Shown: piece by piece, positions 59,981-64,000 of the stretch
Numbering within the stretch: the stretch's first letter is position 1
Layout of the letters: each line of letters starts with the position of its first letter
Assembly (NCBI GenBank): GCA_910576855.1
Contig: CAJTJP010000007.1
Span: forward strand, 1-64,000
Source: Erysipelotrichales bacterium
GTDB lineage: Bacteria > Bacillota_I > Bacilli_A > Erysipelotrichales > Erysipelotrichaceae
Reading direction: 5' to 3'
Length of the DNA stretch: 64,000 nucleotides
Translations under genes and position numbers: made by a program
Notes under the pieces: generated by a model
The model's database searches: none
Seen by the model: the letters and a program-made list of their open reading frames with translations, nothing else
Told to the model about the DNA's origin: nothing

Positions 59981-61492
59981 CTAGTAGCCCAATGCCTTCT
60001 TGACTTCAAGAAGCGCACGCATACTGGATTTTACGGAGAATGTTGCTCCGGAAACTACATCATTCTTTTCCACTTCATTCAATGTAGAAATATCTTTTCC
60101 CTTGAATTGATCCAAATATTTTGCATTCAGAATCTTATCACCGAAATATTCAGTATCATTCATCGCTGTTACATTCACCGATACAATTGTTTTATTATCG
60201 GCTGCAATCGTAATTTCAAACTGATTCGGTTCAAATGGGTGTCCGTAATCCGGCATATTCGGACCTTCTTTTGCCGCAAAGCCCTCTGCCGTAATCTGAT
60301 AAGTCGTTGAGCCGTCAGCGTTTTTCACAGATCCGTCCAATTTCGCAGATAATGAATTTACATAATCATCACCCATCGCAATCATCTCTGTTTTTGGTTT
60401 TTCCGGCTTTTTAGGTTCTGCCGGAGTAATAGCCATATTTGCCAAATACATAGAGCCTAATCCCAATAGACTAAGCACTGATAAGCTGATCCATGATTTC
60501 TTGATCAATGCGCGCTGCTTACCGGAGAACGCCTGATCAATTGCCGGTGTCAGCATATTCATAATTAAAATGGAATACATGCAGCCTTCCGGCGCATTTG
60601 CCAATACACGAATCAATACCGTGATTATACCGGCACCGAGTGCAAATACACATTTTCCCTGCTTGGTCGCCGGAGATGTGACGGGATCACTCAACATAAA
60701 TACGGCACCGAATGCTACACCACCCGTGCACACATGGAAAATCGGATACCACAGCCAGTTGCTCATACCGCTGAACAAAGCCAATGCGGACGATAATACA
60801 AAGATACTGCCTAAGTAAATGAGCGGTACACGCCAGTCAATGACCTTGCGAATCGCTAGAATCGCTCCGAGTACCAGCAACAATAATGTACTTGTTTCAC
60901 CTAAGCCGCCCGGATACCAGCCCAAGAATAAATTCCACAGACCGTCGAACTTATCAAGCAGCGTTGAAATCATCGTATCGTTTAGCGTCAGCCAATTATA
61001 GCCTGTCGCCATTGTCGAGATCGGTGTCGCACCGGTTGCGACATCCGCTACCTTAGAACCGGCAAAGCTCGCAAAAATAATCGCAAAGCCGACCGCTGCC
61101 GGATTGAAGATATTTTGACCGAAGCCGCCGAACAGGATTCTGCCGACGAAGATCGCAAAGAAAGTTGCCATTCCCAGTGCATAAAGCTGTGTGTCGACCG
61201 GACACATCAACACCAAAATAATCGCGGTGATCCATCCGAACGAAGAAGCCAAATACTTCTTCATATTCTCTTTTTTAAATAATGCCCAAGCAATTTCGGT
61301 CACAAACGTAACTCCAAGTGCCGTAGCCATCATCAATAATGCTTGAATCGCATATTCACTTCCGAATTCCTTGAAATAATAGAATAAGGAAAATGCATAT
61401 ACGATAAGTAATGCAATCGTCAGCTCTAACATCATACGCTTCGTACTTTGCTTCTGGCGCAGGTTAGGGCTTACACTGAATGTAAATTTCAT
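59981..61492 (-). CDS. rnfD: Rnf complex subunit D fused to a C-terminal FMN-binding domain
   Basis: A 503-residue protein, much longer than normal RnfD (about 320). Residues 1-340 are RnfD: many transmembrane helices, GGFGQNIFNPAAVGFA and the TGATPISTMATG region that normally carries FMN. After a Pro/Lys linker, residues about 365-503 form a second FMN_bind domain like RnfG, ending SGATFSVKSSMRALLEVKKAL with the expected flavinylated threonine. So the operon may carry three covalent flavin sites. It overlaps nothing and has good spacing to rnfG. Confidence 0.9.
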   Translation of the reverse strand: MKFTFSVSPNLRQKQSTKRMMLELTIALLIVYAFSLFYYFKEFGSEYAIQALLMMATALGVTFVTEIAWALFKKENMKKYLASSFGWITAIILVLMCPVDTQLYALGMATFFAIFVGRILFGGFGQNIFNPAAVGFAIIFASFAGSKVADVATGATPISTMATGYNWLTLNDTMISTLLDKFDGLWNLFLGWYPGGLGETSTLLLLVLGAILAIRKVIDWRVPLIYLGSIFVLSSALALFSGMSNWLWYPIFHVCTGGVAFGAVFMLSDPVTSPATKQGKCVFALGAGIITVLIRVLANAPEGCMYSILIMNMLTPAIDQAFSGKQRALIKKSWISLSVLSLLGLGSMYLANMAITPAEPKKPEKPKTEMIAMGDDYVNSLSAKLDGSVKNADGSTTYQITAEGFAAKEGPNMPDYGHPFEPNQFEITIAADNKTIVSVNVTAMNDTEYFGDKILNAKYLDQFKGKDISTLNEVEKNDVVSGATFSVKSSMRALLEVKKALGY

Positions 61493-61504
61493 ATTGTCCT
61501 CTCC

Positions 61505-62800
61505 TTATTTCTTCGCCATCGCAAGCTGGCGTTTTGCTTTTCTGACATTTTCGGTAACATCTAAGCGTGACGGGCAGATGTACGCACATAGGCCGCACTC
61601 GATGCAATCCATCGCATGAAGCTTTTCCATCATCGCCTGATTTTTAGCCTTAGCCGACTGTACAATTCGAACCGGCTGCAGACCGACCGGACACACATCG
61701 CAGCACTGACCGCAGCGCATACAAGCGACACTGTCATAACTCTCAGTCGCTAATACCGTGATCGCATTCATTTGACGCTCGGCAACAAACTTATCATTGA
61801 CAATCGTCTTGCCCATCATTGCGCCTGCCGCAATCAGTTTAACATCTTCACACGTATAACCGCCACAGGCCTCGATCAGCTCGCTGGCCGGTACGCCGAC
61901 AGGACAGTGTACATTGACCGGTTCCTTTACCGCATTACCGCTGACAGTCATGAGTGCAGTAATAATCGGTTCCCCATGCAATAATGCATTCGCAAACGCA
62001 TATGCGGTAGATACGTTATTCACAATCGCTCCTGCTTCGGAAGGCAGCTTTTGATAATCCTTTTTCATAACATAGCGAACAAGGGCGCGCTCCCAGCCGA
62101 TCGGATACACATCAGGCACTGCCAACACTCTGACTCCGTTGATATTGGCAACCGCTGCCTCTACCTTCTTAATCATTTCAGTGTGCGTCTTTTTAATTGC
62201 AATGACAGCTTCCTCTGCCTGTGCCATTTTACGCATTGCCAGAATACCGACAAGGATTTCATCCAAATGGTTTTCCATCGCAATATGATCGGCAGTGATA
62301 TATGGCTCACATTCAGCCGCATCGATAATCAGTTTTTTAATATCCTTAGCACTTTGATATTTTACATAGGTAGGAAAGCCTGCACCGCCTTGTCCGATAA
62401 TTCCGGCTTCCTTCATAAAAGCAATCAATTCCTCACGAGTCGCAGTTTGATAATCTAACGGTTGGAAGGGCAGTTCCCGCTCCATCTTCCCGTCATTTTC
62501 AATCACTACATGATCCAACGGCTTTAAAGACATGTGCATTATTTTCTGCACACCCTTTACCGTACCCGATACACTCGAATAGATCGGAATTTCCATACGA
62601 TCCTTGCATACGGCAATTTTCGTTCCTACTTTTACGTGATCTCCCTCTTGAACCAATATTTCAAACTGTGTTGAATGACTGGCAAACATGGGAATGAACA
62701 CCTGCGGTCCGGCATTAACTTCCAAAATTGCTTTTTTGGACGTCAATTCCTTATAACCCGGTATATGATGACGCATTGATCCTAATAACAATGACATCAC
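61505..62800 (-). CDS. rnfC: Rnf complex subunit C
   Basis: A 431-residue peripheral subunit. It has the N-terminal barrel-like region, the NADH/FMN-binding GIIGQGGAGFPTYVKYQ segment near residue 133 and IDAAECEPYITADH, and two 4Fe-4S ferredoxin motifs at the end: CMRCGQCCDVCPVGLQ and CIECGLCAYICPSRLD. It is the NADH-dehydrogenase part of the complex and the first gene of the operon, with a promoter upstream. Confidence 0.95.
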   Translation of the reverse strand: MMSLLLGSMRHHIPGYKELTSKKAILEVNAGPQVFIPMFASHSTQFEILVQEGDHVKVGTKIAVCKDRMEIPIYSSVSGTVKGVQKIMHMSLKPLDHVVIENDGKMERELPFQPLDYQTATREELIAFMKEAGIIGQGGAGFPTYVKYQSAKDIKKLIIDAAECEPYITADHIAMENHLDEILVGILAMRKMAQAEEAVIAIKKTHTEMIKKVEAAVANINGVRVLAVPDVYPIGWERALVRYVMKKDYQKLPSEAGAIVNNVSTAYAFANALLHGEPIITALMTVSGNAVKEPVNVHCPVGVPASELIEACGGYTCEDVKLIAAGAMMGKTIVNDKFVAERQMNAITVLATESYDSVACMRCGQCCDVCPVGLQPVRIVQSAKAKNQAMMEKLHAMDCIECGLCAYICPSRLDVTENVRKAKRQLAMAKK

Positions 62801-62855
62801 TTTTCACCTTACCTTTCCGTTATGTGTCTGCTTCACTGATTTTGACACTAGTTTA

Positions 62856-62883
62856 ATTATAGCATTTTCTATAAATGATACAA
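62856..62883 (-). promoter_or_regulatory. rnf operon promoter
   Basis: TTGTAT (complement at 62878-62883) and TATAAT (complement at 62856-62861) are 16 bases apart, about 55 bases before rnfC. The leader carries no obvious attenuator. Confidence 0.65.
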
Positions 62884-63073
62884 AGCAAAATTTCATATTT
62901 TTCCGATATTCATTAGATATTCTCCCCTTAAATACAGCTTTTTCCATAAAAACATACTGCTCTATCCGGGAAAAGCCGCAGCAGTAAGACATTTGCATCT
63001 AAAGAAGCAACTTAAATAAAAAACAGCTGATCAAATGAGACTGCATGATTCCTATGCTCAAAACCTGATTCTG

Positions 63074-63082
63074 TGGTATAAT
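63074..63082 (+). promoter_or_regulatory. apbE promoter (extended -10)
   Basis: TGGTATAAT at 63074-63082, 16 bases before the ATG of apbE. No good -35. The short distance to the start leaves little leader. Confidence 0.5.
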
Positions 63083-63097
63083 AACGCCGGTGATAAC

Positions 63098-64000
63098 ATG
63101 AAAAAAATATTTCTGATACTGACAGCGGCGCTTTTACTGACCGCATGTAAGAGTGAAGTAAGCCTCAGTAAGCATAATGAACAAATTTTAGATGCGGGCT
63201 TTGATACCTTTATTCAGCTTTTGGCTTATACAGAAGATGATGAAACATATGAAGCATATTTGAAGCAGGTAAACGAAACGTATCAATATTATAATAAGAT
63301 GTTTGATCGCTATCATACATATGACGGCATAAATAACATTAAAACAATCAATGATCAAGCAGGAAAAGCACCGGTCAAGGTTGACAGTGAATTGATTGAA
63401 CTGTTATCAGAAACAAAAAAATACAGTGAAATCAGTAATGGACAATATGATGTAACCTTCGGTGCCGTACTTGAAATATGGCATCAATATCGAGAAGCTG
63501 CTACTTCCGGTGGAAAAGCCGCAATTCCAAGCAAAAAAGAACTGGACGAAGCCAAGAAGCATACGGGATGGGATAAGATAGAAATCGATACAAAGGCACA
63601 GACCGTTTATATCAACGATCCCAAAGCGTCACTTGACTTAGGCAGTGCGGCCAAGGGCTATGCCACCGAACTATGCGCAAAGCAACTGGAAAAACAAGGA
63701 TTGAAGCATGCGATCATCAATGCCGGCGGAAATGTGCGCATTATCGGCAATAAACCCGATGCAGACGCATGGAGCGTCGGAATTCAGCTTCCTTCTAACG
63801 AAGTCAGTTCTTCCTTAGCGACTGTGAAAATCGATAAGAATCAATCGTTTGTCACAAGCGGCGATTATCAGCGGGCATATGAATATAAAGGCAAGATGTA
63901 TCATCATATCATCGATCCTCATACGCTGATGCCCGCAACACATATGCGCTCATTAACGATCGTTACCAAAGATTCAGGCATTGCTGATATTTTATCAACG
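63098..64000 (+). CDS. apbE: FAD:protein FMN transferase ApbE, partial (3-prime end off the window)
   Basis: An open frame of about 301 residues runs off the right edge. It begins with a lipoprotein signal (MKKIFLILTAALLLTAC with the lipobox LTAC), and the body fits the ApbE family: FDTFIQLLAY, FDRYHTYDGINNI, the SLDLGSAAKGYATELCAKQL segment, NAGGNVRIIG, HHIIDPHTLMPA. It attaches FMN to threonines in RnfG and RnfD. It is divergent from the rnf operon with 300 bases between, a natural functional pairing. Confidence 0.93.
   Translation, partial: MKKIFLILTAALLLTACKSEVSLSKHNEQILDAGFDTFIQLLAYTEDDETYEAYLKQVNETYQYYNKMFDRYHTYDGINNIKTINDQAGKAPVKVDSELIELLSETKKYSEISNGQYDVTFGAVLEIWHQYREAATSGGKAAIPSKKELDEAKKHTGWDKIEIDTKAQTVYINDPKASLDLGSAAKGYATELCAKQLEKQGLKHAIINAGGNVRIIGNKPDADAWSVGIQLPSNEVSSSLATVKIDKNQSFVTSGDYQRAYEYKGKMYHHIIDPHTLMPATHMRSLTIVTKDSGIADILST

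Overview
The window is about 42% GC and dense with genes. The housekeeping genes (feoAB, gmk-priA-rsmB, rqcH/NFACT, ammonia-dependent asnA, an rnf electron-transfer operon) point to an anaerobic Firmicute (Bacillota). An Erysipelotrichia-type genome is plausible, but this is an inference from gene content, not from a marker gene.

Bases 1 to about 35,000 are most of a temperate siphophage prophage. Its left end, including lysis genes, lies outside the window. The lysogeny module is at the right end: integrase, S24-type CI repressor, Cro-like repressor and operators. The rest runs leftward on the minus strand as tightly overlapping genes. In transcription order these are early genes (cysteine-repeat protein, 3D-domain protein, DUF2800, DUF2815), replication genes (family A DNA polymerase, primase/VirE helicase, VRR-NUC nuclease, SNF2 helicase), a sigma-like late regulator, a structured RNA candidate, an orphan N6-adenine methylase, small and large terminase, portal, MuF-like protein with a toxin-like tail, scaffold, major capsid protein, connectors, tail genes, tape measure, Dit, tail endopeptidase and two receptor-binding-type tail proteins.

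Bases 34,870 to 38,320 are a junction scarred by repeated integration. A candidate attachment region sits between the intact integrase and a decayed, convergent second integrase. It is followed by an imperfect duplication of about 1.25 kb. Each copy carries a membrane-anchored Ig-like surface protein and then a tiny hydrophobic peptide. The copies are almost identical in promoter and N-terminus but diverge at the C-terminus.

Bases 38,500 to 64,000 are chromosomal: ferrous iron uptake (feoA-feoB), a Cof-type HAD phosphatase, an M15-like peptidase with a peptidoglycan-binding domain, a DUF4143 ATPase, a complete type I restriction-modification operon (hsdR-hsdM-hsdS) just downstream of gmk-priA-rsmB, rqcH, asnA and an rnf operon (C-D-G-E-A-small Cys protein-B). 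A divergent apbE, which would flavinylate the Rnf FMN subunits, is cut by the right edge. The Rnf operon is unusual: RnfD carries an extra RnfG-like FMN domain, RnfB is reduced to its membrane and first Fe-S segment, and a 58-residue cysteine-rich membrane protein sits between rnfA and rnfB.

The strongest leads for something undescribed are the minus-strand structured RNA at about 19,600-19,960, the twin identical-loop hairpins before the integrase, the protein with cysteine at every third residue, the duplicated surface-protein/peptide cassettes and the remodelled Rnf operon.
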